DNA of 64,000 nucleotides from Phellopilus nigrolimitatus (lineage: Eukaryota; Basidiomycota; Agaricomycetes; Hymenochaetales; Hymenochaetaceae), in the NCBI GenBank assembly GCA_021029095.1, contig JAJOHG010000009.1:62001-126000 (forward strand), in the 5' to 3' direction. The stretch's first letter is position 1. The number at the start of each line of letters is the position of its first letter. Of the stretch, positions 54,567-64,000 are shown piece after piece. The translations under genes and the position numbers were made by a program. Under the pieces are notes generated by a model that saw nothing but the letters and a program-made list of their open reading frames with translations, made no database searches and had not been told where the DNA came from.

Positions 54567-57530
54567 ATGCCCGTGCCAACGTGGGCAGGAGATCACGAAG
54601 GCGCAGAGGACCTACTGCTTGAAGAAGACGACAATTATCTCAAAGCAAAGAAGAGCAACACTGTTACCGCGTTTTTCGACCAATTCTTCGACACGTTCCT
54701 GGAGCGATACCCGCCGACAAGCATGTTTTTTCCGCGCGTGAAGTTTCAGGGTTCTGAGGAGAAGATTCAGATAGAGAAAACGGAACGAGCTAAAGAAGTG
54801 AGTTCTTTTTGTTTCTTTTCTTTTGTATTGGTCTCACATTTATTTCCAGCGTATCAGGCAATGGTACTATAACAAGCACCGAGTTCGGCGCACGCAGACC
54901 GTACTAAACCTGTCGGGTAAAGTTCAGGCAAAAGAAGAGAAGAATGAGTCAAGTGGTCCCAAGCGAATGTATCAAATGCACGAAGCTTACGAAAAACTTG
55001 TCATTGAGAAGGACCCTGAGCGGTCCGCACTTCTTGAATCTCTTTATTTCGCCTACAAAAAATCAGTACCAGAAGGAACACCGGCTAAGACGAAGAAGAT
55101 ATTCAAGTCGGGAGTCCTGAAGGAGTGGTTGAAAAGCGAAACCGACGCTGTGAGGGATAACGTGACCGCTTTCCGAAAAGCGACGTCGCCCAAGTTGCGC
55201 GCGGAACCGGCAGAAACTGAGTCTCCTGAAGGTCAGGTTAGCTTGACCGGGGAAGCGGAAGGATGCGAAAGCAACATTACCATCGAGGGCCGTAGTGTTC
55301 CGATCACAGAGAACAACGGTCATTTGGAAGAGATGGACGCGCTTGTGAAGTCAAGCGAAATTACCGATGATCCTGTTTGTATCCAAGACGAGGAGGTCAA
55401 GCGCGAGGAGAATCGACGGCTAGAGAATATGGAGCTTCAGAAGTACGTTGTCTGCCAATACCAAATTATTAGTTCACTGACCTCGTTTAGGAGGATCGAC
55501 AAACTGCCTCCAACAATGAGCACCTTCGCAAAGGAGCTTAGAGGCCAAATTAACGCATCGGGAATCATCATCCTCGGATTCCTGCAGCCGGACAAAGGTG
55601 GAAAGATCAAGATATTCACGTACGTCAGTACTTTACAGTTAATCAGAGCGCAACTCATCTCGGAAGCAGGACCAGTTTTGGAAAGACGGCGGACACCGGG
55701 AAATCCTTCGAACAATACTATCCAAACTTCAAGAATGCGATACAGGTGCCCGCCACACAGTGGCTTTCGAAGTGCTTTAGTGAGTCTCTTGTTTGCTAAT
55801 ATAGAGCCTAAAACTTACAATGTTGAATAGCTAAAGCGATACGCGATTCGATTGCCCTGGATCCCGCAGTCGGATCGTCGTCTTCGAGTACAAGTGCTTC
55901 ACGCGCAGTTTCGGCGATACCTGAGAATCCATCGAGACGAGCCACCGCCGGAATAGAGCCAGTCGAGGAAGACGCGGTCCTGTTTGATGTAAACGACATT
56001 GCAATTAACTCAGGTAGAGACGCTCTCGCGCATGGCGACCTCGAGCAGCCGGCCACGCGGGGTTTTGCATCCAAAAGGCTTGACCGCGGCAGAGACGATG
56101 ACGAAGACGAGGAAGACAGAGACAAGGAAGACAAAGACAAAAGCGATGAAGACGAAGACGAAGACGAAGACAATGATGAGGATGATGGGTCACGTGAAAG
56201 ATCTGATCAGCCTGCAAGGAAGCGACGCGCCTCACTTCGTACGAAAAAGTCCGGCTTATGAATATAGAAAAACGTCGACGTTTGATGGAAGAGATAGGAC
56301 TTACTGCAGCTATGCAAGGCATAGTTTCCGGGAAATCTAAGGAAAGGGCGAAAAAGGCAGAAACAGCTAAGAAAAGGGCAGGCAAAACAAGTGAAAAAGC
56401 ACCGGTACGACGTTCGACCAGAAAAAGCTCCCGGTAAGTGGCACGTGCCTTATTGTCTGCGGCTCGTCTGCTAAGTCTATTTCAGAACTCTCACCTCCAA
56501 TTCTCTTGACACGATGGAACTGGATCAACCTGACTCGACGCCGCTAATTACCTCGATGTCACCAGCTGTCCAAGGCCCACCAGCGTCAACTAGGCAGGCC
56601 TCTCAACACGAAACTGCCGGTTCTCTTGACGCGATGGAGCTGGATCAACCGGACTCGACGCCGCTAATTACCTCGATATCACCAGCTGTCCAAGGCCCAC
56701 CAGTGTCAACTAGGGAGGCTTCTCAATGCCAAACTGATGAATCTCTGGTATCGCTTCCAACAACCGCTCAACCAGAAGCAAGAGAATGCGACGCGCGCCA
56801 TGATGAGGATGGGACCGATGGCATCGCGTCCTCTCTCATTCTTGCTGTATCGCCGTTCGCATCTGCTCGTGTCGCAACTGATCGCGGCGTTTCTGCCGAT
56901 TCTAACTCATCAGCCCCTGCTCCTGGATACACATAATACTCGCTGTTAGAACAACTGCTAGGCGACGCCATCGAGCCCGAACTGCAAGCGCAGCGCGAGT
57001 GGATCACGAAAGCGGTCCCTGGCCTCTGGTCGTTCCTTGCTGGCGACAACCGCCGTCTGATCAAATCGTGGTTAGTTCTCGAGAAGCAACTGTGTTTTCC
57101 CGAGTCGAAGGTACGTACCTTTAAATTCTCCGTGCATCACATTCTCTGACCAATCCCAGGACCTGTCTCACCGATTGAAGAAAACCCACCGTCCGGACTG
57201 CATCGACTACTGGCAAAAAAGGAAGAAGAACTACTTTGCTGTCCCGCCGTTCGTGCTCGCTTCGCTCACGCGCCAGTGGATAAAATGGTGGGTCTCACTG
57301 CAGCCGGAGTGGCGGAGAGGAGATTCGCTCCCGCTATCTCGCGAAATGCGAGATGGCGAGCAATGGGTCGAGACGAGGAAGGGAGGAGGGAACGGGATTT
57401 TTCTTGTTGTGCTCAGCCTTAGCTGGTGGGCAAGCGCTCTCGTGGACGGCAGCAATCGCGAGTTTGACCTCGCACTCGATGATGTTTGCTGGGTGATGGA
57501 TGAAATGTCCAAGCTGACTGGCAGCCAATG
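54567..57530 (+). CDS. Uncharacterised KDZ cargo gene, large acidic protein
   Basis: Forward gene with several introns. N-terminus MPVPTWAGDHEGAEDLLLEE, then TAFFDQFFDTFLERYPP, intron (donor GTGAGT at about 54798) and RIRQWYYNKHRVRRTQ. Middle: LPPTMSTFAKELRGQINASG, FEQYYPNFKNAIQVPATQWL. Then a D/E/K-rich tract (56085-56200), a basic segment SKERAKKAETAKKRAGKTSE, a 40-residue tandem repeat, and the C-terminus LLGDAIEPELQAQREW...WLVLEKQLCFPES / YWQKRKKNYFAVPPFV, QWIKWWVSLQPEWRRG, ALDDVCWVMDEM, stop 57530. I recall proteins with this N-terminal WF/FL...RIRQW and C-terminal WWxxLQPEWR from basidiomycetes, without a known function. A 1-nt frame change seems present at about 56258 (KKSGL-stop versus MNIEKRRRLMEE) and a stop at 56935 must be removed by an intron, so integrity is uncertain. 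Confidence 0.7.
56501..56740 (+). repeat. Tandem 120-bp coding repeat
   Basis: 56501-56620 and 56621-56740 are about 90% identical and exactly 120 bp long. Each encodes 40 residues with MELDQPDSTPLITS and SPAVQGPP. Frame-preserving, so it lengthens a disordered part of the cargo protein. Confidence 0.95.
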
Positions 57531-57879
57531 AAGAATGATCTAATAATGTTTCTTTTCTGTTTTCTACATTCTGCGCTCGTACGGTAGTACGTCTTCGCTG
57601 AGCCGTGCCCGAGCAAGGTGCACATCGCTGCCATAGCGTAGAGCTTGACAGGTTCGAGCGTCGTGAAACGGTCCATTCTACCAAAGATCAAGGCAGGGTG
57701 GGATGACCGTGAAGATGCTCGTTCTTTTGATCAACATATACGTTCTCGGAGCGCGTACCACGCTCAGCCGTTCATACCGATAGCAAACGAAAATGTAGTA
57801 AACATTTTTTTTTTAATTACAGCCTTTGCACACATTTTTTATTGGATATTCAAATAAATTAAATCCATATATCTGCACG
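57531..57879. other. 3' flank of cargo gene
   Basis: No gene recognised; becomes AT-rich from 57790 (T run at 57805). Confidence 0.5.
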
Positions 57880-58150
57880 CGCCACCAACAAGGGCCGCCA
57901 AAGCGCGCTGACAGAGCGCACGGCCCAATTGTGTGGCTGATGCACGCGGCCCAATCGCGCTGATGGCGTGCGCGGCCCAATCGCGCGGCCGCTGCCAACG
58001 CGTGGCGCCAAAGTACGCGGCCGAAGCGCCCTACTGACGCGCGTAGCCAAAGCGTGCTGACGACGCGCGTAGCCAAATCGCGTGGCCCAATCACGATGCC
58101 GACTCATGCCGTTAAAGCGCGCTGACAACGCGTGCCGTCGGCCAGACGGC
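57880..58150. repeat. CpG-dense degenerate repeat array near the right KDZ end
   Basis: About 270 bp made of variants of GCGCGGCCCAATCGCGC and ACGCGCGTAGCCAAAGCG, extremely CpG-rich and bounded on both sides by AT-rich DNA. Not coding. Lies 180 bp inside the right TIR. Confidence 0.85.
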
Positions 58151-58327
58151 CACACACAAAAAATAGATCAAAAATGGTCGTGAGAATCGATTACTAAATC
58201 AACGTAGAAAGTCAAATGGTGCTGGAAAATCGACAAAACTACACTACATACCTTGAATTAAAGTGCTTATTCAGCACATCAGAACACTAAACCCAATACA
58301 GTACCATTAGCACACCATCAACAATAC

Positions 58328-58460
58328 CGAAAGATGCCGGGGAATGCTAACGCTGCAGTCACGCGCAGGCACAGGCCCCCCTGTAATTACAGGAGACTGT
58401 AGTACTGCCAGTCTCCTGTAATTACAGGGACTTGACGTACGGAATTGGTTGGTACGGCTC
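58328..58460. repeat. KDZ right terminal inverted repeat
   Basis: Inverse complement starts GAGCCGTACCAACCAATTCC, carries two CCTGTAATTACAGG palindromes separated by GACTGGCAGTACTACAGTC and ends GGCATCTTTCGG, in step with the left TIR. Confidence 0.93.
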
Positions 58461-58467
58461 ATATCCA

Positions 58468-58700
58468 TGGTGGTTTGCGCGGCCGAAGAGAGGGTACGCA
58501 ATGCTTCATGTCAGCCTGTACCTCCGCGTCCACGAACTTGAGGCCGATGAGGCGCTTAGCGTCGAATATTGAGAAGATTTCGGACTTCTTCGTCGGTACA
58601 GTTGTGCTGTGCTTGATGAGCGCGGTCACGACACCACCGACGGTCTCGATACCGAGCGAGAGCGGGGCGACGTCGAGTGAATTCGAACAGGAGAGCTGTA
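58468..58700 (-). pseudogene. Hsp70 copy c, scrambled segments right of the KDZ insertion
   Basis: Reading downward: [35 protein letters not shown] (split), then directly [20 protein letters not shown], then [11 protein letters not shown]. In an intact Hsp70 the order along the protein is DAKRLIG (about residue 70), RTLSS (about 265), [13 protein letters not shown] (about 395). The segment order is therefore rearranged before the KDZ inserted. Confidence 0.85.
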
Positions 58701-58819
58701 GAGCTGTGAGAGTTCTCAAGAAAGAAAGAAAGAAGAAAGAGAGTGGATGGTCGGATACATAACAGGAGCGAACTCAGATTTCAGTATGAATGATAGAACT
58801 AGACATTTGCTTACCTTTG

Positions 58820-59560
58820 AACTTCATTTCACGGCGTCATTAACCCTCCACTCGCTCTCCTCTTTCGTCAGACGACCCTTGTCGTTGGTGATCGTGATAC
58901 GGTTCGACTTTCCGGTCGTCCTGTCCGAGGCGAACACGTTCTGGGTACCGTTGGCATTGGTGTCGAAGGTGACCTCGACCTGAGGAACTCGATGCGCCGC
59001 TCGCGCGCGAACTGCAGCACGCGACTTAGGCGAAATACCAGAAAGTTCGAACTTGCTGAGGAGGAGGTTGTCCTTCATGCTCGCCCTCGAATACTTGGAT
59101 AAGGACACCGAGCTGGTTGTCGGCGTACGTCAAGAAGATTTCGGACTTCTTCGTCAGGACAGTCGTGTTGCGCTTGATGAGCGCGGTCATGACACCGCCA
59201 GCACCGAGCGAGAGCGGTGCAACACCGAGGAGGAGGTCCCGAGTCTTCTCAGACGTGTCACCGGTGAGGGTAGCAGCCCGGACAGCAGCACAGTACGCGA
59301 TGGCCTCGTCGGGGTTCAATGGACTTGTTTGGCTCCTTGCCATTGAAGAAGTCTGAGACGAGCTTCGCGATACAGGGGATACGGGTAGAACCACCGACCG
59401 ACGAGAACGATCTTCGAGTCACGGAGGACCTTCTCAACCGGCTCGAGCGTGCTACGGAAGAGGTCCTGTCAAATGGCCTTAAAACGAGCACGGGAGTAGA
59501 CGTCGATGCCCTCGAAGAGCAAATCGATCCCAATGGTGGGAGGGTGCGTTTACCGTGCTC
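58820..59560 (-). pseudogene. Hsp70 copy b
   Basis: In natural order on the reverse strand: [47 protein letters not shown] then [76 protein letters not shown], a short extra segment [50 protein letters not shown], stop. Frameshifts near 59400, 59290 and 59080. Upstream it joins an F-box/LRR fragment. Confidence 0.88.
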
Positions 59561-59608
59561 GTAAGCCGTGCGGAGACGATGAAGAGCGCCACATCCAGGA
59601 CCGACTTT

Positions 59609-60300
59609 TCAGCGGCGCCCAGCATGCCGCGCACACAACCGAGCCCGGTACAGTAGCATGTCTCCTGGAGAGATGTATATCCGAAGTTCGCTCAGCTGTT
59701 GGCGCAAAGACGGGCCATTTGTTATTGCCGACGCCGCGCGGAAGCTCCATCCGCTGATCTCCAGCGAACTGAGTCTGGGAAGGGTGCGCAATGCCTCTGC
59801 GAGATGCACAAAATCGCTGCTCGGATAGCCATGCGCGCAGTGCCACGAGAGAGCCTCCAGTATCGTCATCTGTGAGATTATCAGTAAAATAGTGTCTTCA
59901 AGCAGACCACCTTCTTTCAGCGTCAGTGCTTTCAGCCGTGGCAGACGCTTGAGCAAGCTGCAAAGATTGGCTTCCATATCATTCGGATGCGCTGGCGCAT
60001 CACTTCCGTCAACACGATAACCGCGGTTCCAGGCATTATCGAGTGCCACGATGAGTTTCTTTGTGATGTCCCGGAAGCGGGCTTCGCAGCAAGTGGAGGA
60101 GAGCCAAAGGGGATCGAACAACAATGCGTACAGCAAGGCGACGTTGGCTCGGCACCGTCCATGAGCGACATACGAGTAAGAGTACCCGCAGACAGTCAAC
60201 GCGCTGCCGTTCTACGGCGTTAATGAGCGGGATCTGGTATTGGACCGGTTCGTCGACGAGCTCGCCGTCCGCGGCAATTGCGCGAGCGCGATAAAACGGC
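59609..60300 (-). pseudogene. F-box/LRR-like protein fragment
   Basis: ORF 60199-59609: CRANVALLYALLFDPLWLSS, LLKRLPRLKALTLKEGGLLE, MTILEALSWHCAHGYPSSDF, VHLAEALRTLPRLSSLEISG. The spaced LPRL..L.L / LPRLSSLEI pieces are typical of the LRR part of mushroom F-box proteins. The frame above 60200 (DGELVDEPVQYQIPLINAVE, CLRVLLLVCRSW) would be the F-box side but is out of frame. The C-terminus runs into Hsp70 copy b. Probably a truncated duplicate; the F-box itself is not seen. Confidence 0.5.
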
Positions 60301-60376
60301 TTCTCCGGGGTGCTCTGCGCGGGGCAATTGCATTAGCGGAAAAGTACAGGATGGAGATAGAACGCAGGGTACTCAC

Positions 60377-60692
60377 CAGCGTGTGCACGCACACCCACTC
60401 TTGACATCCCAGTTGCGCACGGTCGAGTCCGGCGCGCAGCTGTACGCCATCGAGACGCTGTCCGCGCCGAACACTGCGCCCATCACCCTCGCCCTATGTG
60501 ACTCTTCAGCACCGCGAGTGGCGCCTTCCGCCGGGCACTTCGCGCGCGCCGGAGGTGGCGGCCTCGTTTGTTGTGGGCACGGCGGCACCCCAGAGCCCGA
60601 CGAGCCCGTCCCAGCCCGCTGTGAGTATGTGCGCGCCGGTCGCCGACACAGCGACCGCGGAGAGCGGCGGGGTGTGCAGGACGTTGTTGTCC
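60377..60692 (-). pseudogene. YTM1/WDR12 WD40 fragment fused to Hsp70
   Basis: [20 protein letters not shown] then AGWDGLVGLWGAAVPTTNEA, and after a frame change RVMGAVFGADSVSMAYSCAP with DSTVRNWDVKSG. This is WD repeat sequence of the ribosome-biogenesis factor Ytm1 (HT.PISSVAVSP.G..ILTASWDGLIGLWD; AYSC..DSTVRTWDVE.G). It joins Hsp70 copy d at [17 protein letters not shown], in frame locally. A short piece of a protein of about 430 residues. Confidence 0.75.
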
Positions 60693-61902
<1,210 letters not shown>

Positions 61903-62249
61903 CAGGAAAAACCCCCCCTGTCAGATTGCCTTCAATTACGTCAAATGGCTTCAATTCCGTTCAGATTTCTGAAGGATCTGAAAAATCTGAAAATTTCCAG
62001 AATTGACAACATGCTTTTGAAGCTGATCTGAAGCTGAACGGAACTGAAGGAATTGAAGGGATCTGAACACTTTTGGGGATAGCTTTCTGGGCAGTTCTGA
62101 AGCAAATTGAAGGCCATCTGACAGTCTCATCGGGCGCATATTATAGTAAAGCATTTAAAATTAGGAAAAAACTGTACAATACAAGAGTAACTACATCTAA
62201 GAATACCATAAGACTACAATAAAAAAATGTGAAGAAACGGGGTTTGCTT

Positions 62250-63400
62250 CAGCCCGGGCGAGACGCAGCGGGCTAATGGCATGGTGCACCCGCGGCCTGA
62301 CGTCCTCGCTCAGGTTCATCCGCGACGTGTGGAGCCTAAGTGTGCGTGCTTAGCACGTGTGGACATACAGAGTCAGAAAAAACAGGAAAGAAACGTACTT
62401 GAAGATGTGCTGCTTTGTCTTCACGTCGGGTCGAGGGATCTCGATCTTCCGGTCTATTCGGCCGGGACGGATGAGCGCGGGGTCGACGACTCGATCCAGT
62501 TCGCGGACATGATGATTTTGACGTCGCCACGCGTGTCAAAGCTGTCTAGCTGATTCAGCAGCTCGAGCATGGTGCGCTGGATCTTACGCTCGTCGCCAGA
62601 AATCGACTCGTAGCTGCAAAAGCTGCTTCAGCTCACATGCAGAAGACTGCGTGCGATCTCACCGTTTCATGCCGATAGCGCCAGTCTTGTCGATGGAAAC
62701 GATGCTCGGTGCGTGCTCCTCAGCCGCGTGAATAGCTCCCGCACCAGCTTCGGCCCGTCGCCGAGGTACTTTTGAATGAGTTCGGAACCAACAACGCACA
62801 GGAACGCGCAGGAACGTCGCAGACGACTGGTTCGCAACGGCCTTTGTGAGGAACGTCTTGCCCATCCCCGGCACGCCGTATAGGAAGACGTCCTTGGGCG
62901 GCCGGATGCCCATTTCCTCATACAGCTCGGGTGTGTGAGCGCGAGCTCAACCGCTTCCTGCAAAAAAATCGTGAGCAGCATTCTGTGGCACACGCGAGCG
63001 ACATGCGGCGCACCTTTATTTCCTGGATCTGCTGATCGAGACCGCCGACGTCTGCGTAGCTCTCCGTCGGCGCCTTGTTGAGCTTCATCACGCTGACCAT
63101 GGGGGCCGTGTCGTCCTGCAGCACACCGATGATCGCCTGCGTCATGTGCTGGAACAGGACAGAGTAGCCAGGCTCGAGGCGGTCCTTGTCGATGAAGCTC
63201 TTGATCGCAACGTAGAACTCGGGGCCGGACGACGTCGAGATGATCGCGTGGTCGTTGTTGATGATCTCCACGAGCGTGCCGATAGCCATTGATGTCCCGC
63301 ACAAGTCGTCGGCCTTTGTGCGGTCCTCCTCATTGCGCTCCTCGCGCACGACCTTGGGATGTTGCAGCCCAAGTATGCAAGCCAACAGTGATGTCGAAAA
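62250..63400 (-). pseudogene. Proteasome regulatory ATPase Rpt2 (PSMC1), broken, inside element K
   Basis: Exons on the reverse strand: [66 protein letters not shown] (split), intron, [43 protein letters not shown], a frame change to [39 protein letters not shown], intron, [20 protein letters not shown], another shift, [18 protein letters not shown], intron, LHTSRMNLSEDV. This is the order of Rpt2, an AAA+ ATPase of the 26S base. Walker A reads GVPGMGKT, acceptable. Walker B is FIDEIDAIG in the family and SIDKTGAIG here, so the catalytic Glu is lost. With three frameshifts it cannot function. Retained introns show DNA-level capture. Confidence 0.92.
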
Positions 63401-63585
63401 GAAAGAGACATGGAAAGATTTTTTGCGCTTTGACGTGGCAAGTTGAATTTGATGTAGGGCCGGCTCGATGGTGTTCAGGGCCGGTCAGGATGGACTTAAA
63501 CAAATGCTGTCGGACCATTGTTAGGATGTTCCAGCAATTAGCGATCATAGTATAATACCTTTGAATGAAAGGAAAGCAATATAGT

Positions 63586-63650
63586 ATAATGGTTGTGACC
63601 GGTGTATTTGGTTTGTGTGTTTGTTGTGTGTTCGAACCCGGATCGTTGTA
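63586..63650 (+). other. tRNA-like (SINE-type) sequence
   Basis: TAGTATAATGGTTGTGACC fits a Pol III A-box (TRGYNNARNNG), and GTGTTCGAACCCGG fits the B-box, at tRNA-like spacing (about 35 nt). No clear acceptor stem closes. Similar in layout to 49085-49170. Probably a SINE head and not a working tRNA gene. Confidence 0.5.
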
Positions 63651-63913
63651 ATTGTTTTTCGTAAGTAAAATTGATTTACATTGTAATATCGCGGCAAGAA
63701 TTGGAGAATCTGAGAAATCTGAATAATCTGAAACATTTGAAGGATTTGAAGGATTTGAAAATCTGGCTTGCTGTTACCCGACCAGTCCTTCAAATCCTTC
63801 AAATCCTTCAAATCAACAAAATTGAAAGGTTCTGAAGCAAATTGAAGCAAATTGAAGTAAATTGAAGCACTTCTGACTACATTTGACAGGATCTGACAGG
63901 GGGGTTTTTCCTG

Positions 63914-64000
63914 ATGATCAGTGGCCCGGATTCTCGCGGCGGGTGTTGGAGATAGTGCAGAAATACAGGAGATGAAGAAAAAGCAGCGAGAATTCACGGT
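63914..64000. other. Right edge, nothing recognised
   Basis: 87 bp after element K; not the missing Hsp70 N-terminus, which one would expect if K had simply inserted into copy d. Confidence 0.5.

Larger units (their letters stand above)
45527..58460. mobile_element. KDZ DNA transposon, 12.9 kb, with cargo
   Basis: Flanked by the 7-bp direct repeat ATATCCA (45520-45526 and 58461-58467). Terminal inverted repeats of about 134 bp each contain two copies of the palindrome CCTGTAATTACAGG. The element interrupts an Hsp70 pseudogene whose two sides rejoin without loss or gain of codons. Contents from the left: MITEs and a coatomer fragment, KDZ transposase on the reverse strand, a double viroplasmin-domain gene on the reverse strand, an uncharacterised gene on the forward strand, a CpG-dense array and the right TIR. 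KDZ (Kyakuja-Dileera-Zisupton) elements are known from mushrooms and carry extra genes. That the genes here move with the transposase follows from their lying between the TIRs. Confidence 0.95.
61903..63913. mobile_element. TIR element K, 2.0 kb, carrying an Rpt2 gene copy
   Basis: Ends CAGGAAAAACCCCCCTGTCA and the inverse complement of TGACAGGGGGGTTTTTCCTG. Both subterminal regions are crowded with ATCTGAA/TTGAAGG motifs (61950-62110 and 63690-63890). The target duplication is not evident beyond AT. The passenger is a proteasome gene copy. The style of the ends resembles hAT elements, but without an 8-bp duplication this is not proven. Confidence 0.85.

Noticed and set aside
45527..58460. 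TET/JBP oxygenase gene in the KDZ element
   Set aside because: None of the frames shows an HxD...H dioxygenase core; the two cargo genes are of other types.

Overview
The window looks like nuclear DNA of a filamentous basidiomycete (Agaricomycetes type). Genes carry many short introns of about 47-90 bp with GTRNGT/YAG ends. There is a KDZ-type DNA transposon with the cysteine cluster seen in mushroom copies, an NsdD-like double-GATA factor, an uncharacterised family I recognise from mushroom genomes, and many nested MITEs. No rRNA, CRISPR or prokaryotic operon is present. Most recognisable host genes are broken fragments that still contain introns, so they arose by DNA-level duplication or capture and not by retroposition.

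Layout. 1-5.7 kb: an Hsp70 remnant and poorly recognised GC-rich reverse-strand ORFs. 5.8-14.4 kb: an uncharacterised gene of 1,023 codons (7588-10708), a decayed second copy (5955-6540), and a pogo-like transposon (11331-14143) inserted upstream. 14.4-23.6 kb: a C-terminal Argonaute fragment, an RNA-dependent RNA polymerase fragment without its catalytic part, an intact RING/SIM gene, and fragments of Nup192 and SSZ1. 23.6-25.3 kb: a MITE carrying three other MITEs. 25.6-34.6 kb: aldo/keto reductase, MUB1, phosphoketolase, acetate kinase and FAD-monooxygenase remnants. The divergent phosphoketolase/acetate kinase pair is the fungal Xfp-Ack pathway in ruins. 34.6-37.1 kb: a Russian-doll nest of hAT and pogo-like elements with exact target duplications. 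37.5-39.0 kb: a TIR element with nearly identical 245-bp arms and a PPR-like passenger. 39.0-42.5 kb: a GATA factor gene with a 12-nt micro-exon and a nonsense codon in its second zinc finger, plus a partial duplicate.

42.9-61.9 kb: a cluster of shuffled Hsp70 pseudogenes. A 12.9-kb KDZ transposon (45527-58460) sits inside one of them, with 134-bp terminal inverted repeats and a 7-bp target duplication. It encodes a near-intact CxC2/KDZ transposase, a 351-codon protein with two RNase H1 N-terminal (viroplasmin-like) domains, and a large uncharacterised gene. A CpG-dense repeat array lies next to its right end. 61.9-63.9 kb: another TIR element carrying an almost complete but broken proteasome Rpt2 gene. 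The end of the window shows nothing recognisable.

Overall this reads as a transposon-rich gene graveyard holding one well-delimited cargo-bearing KDZ element. All calls come from reading the sequence and from remembered family features; no database search was possible.
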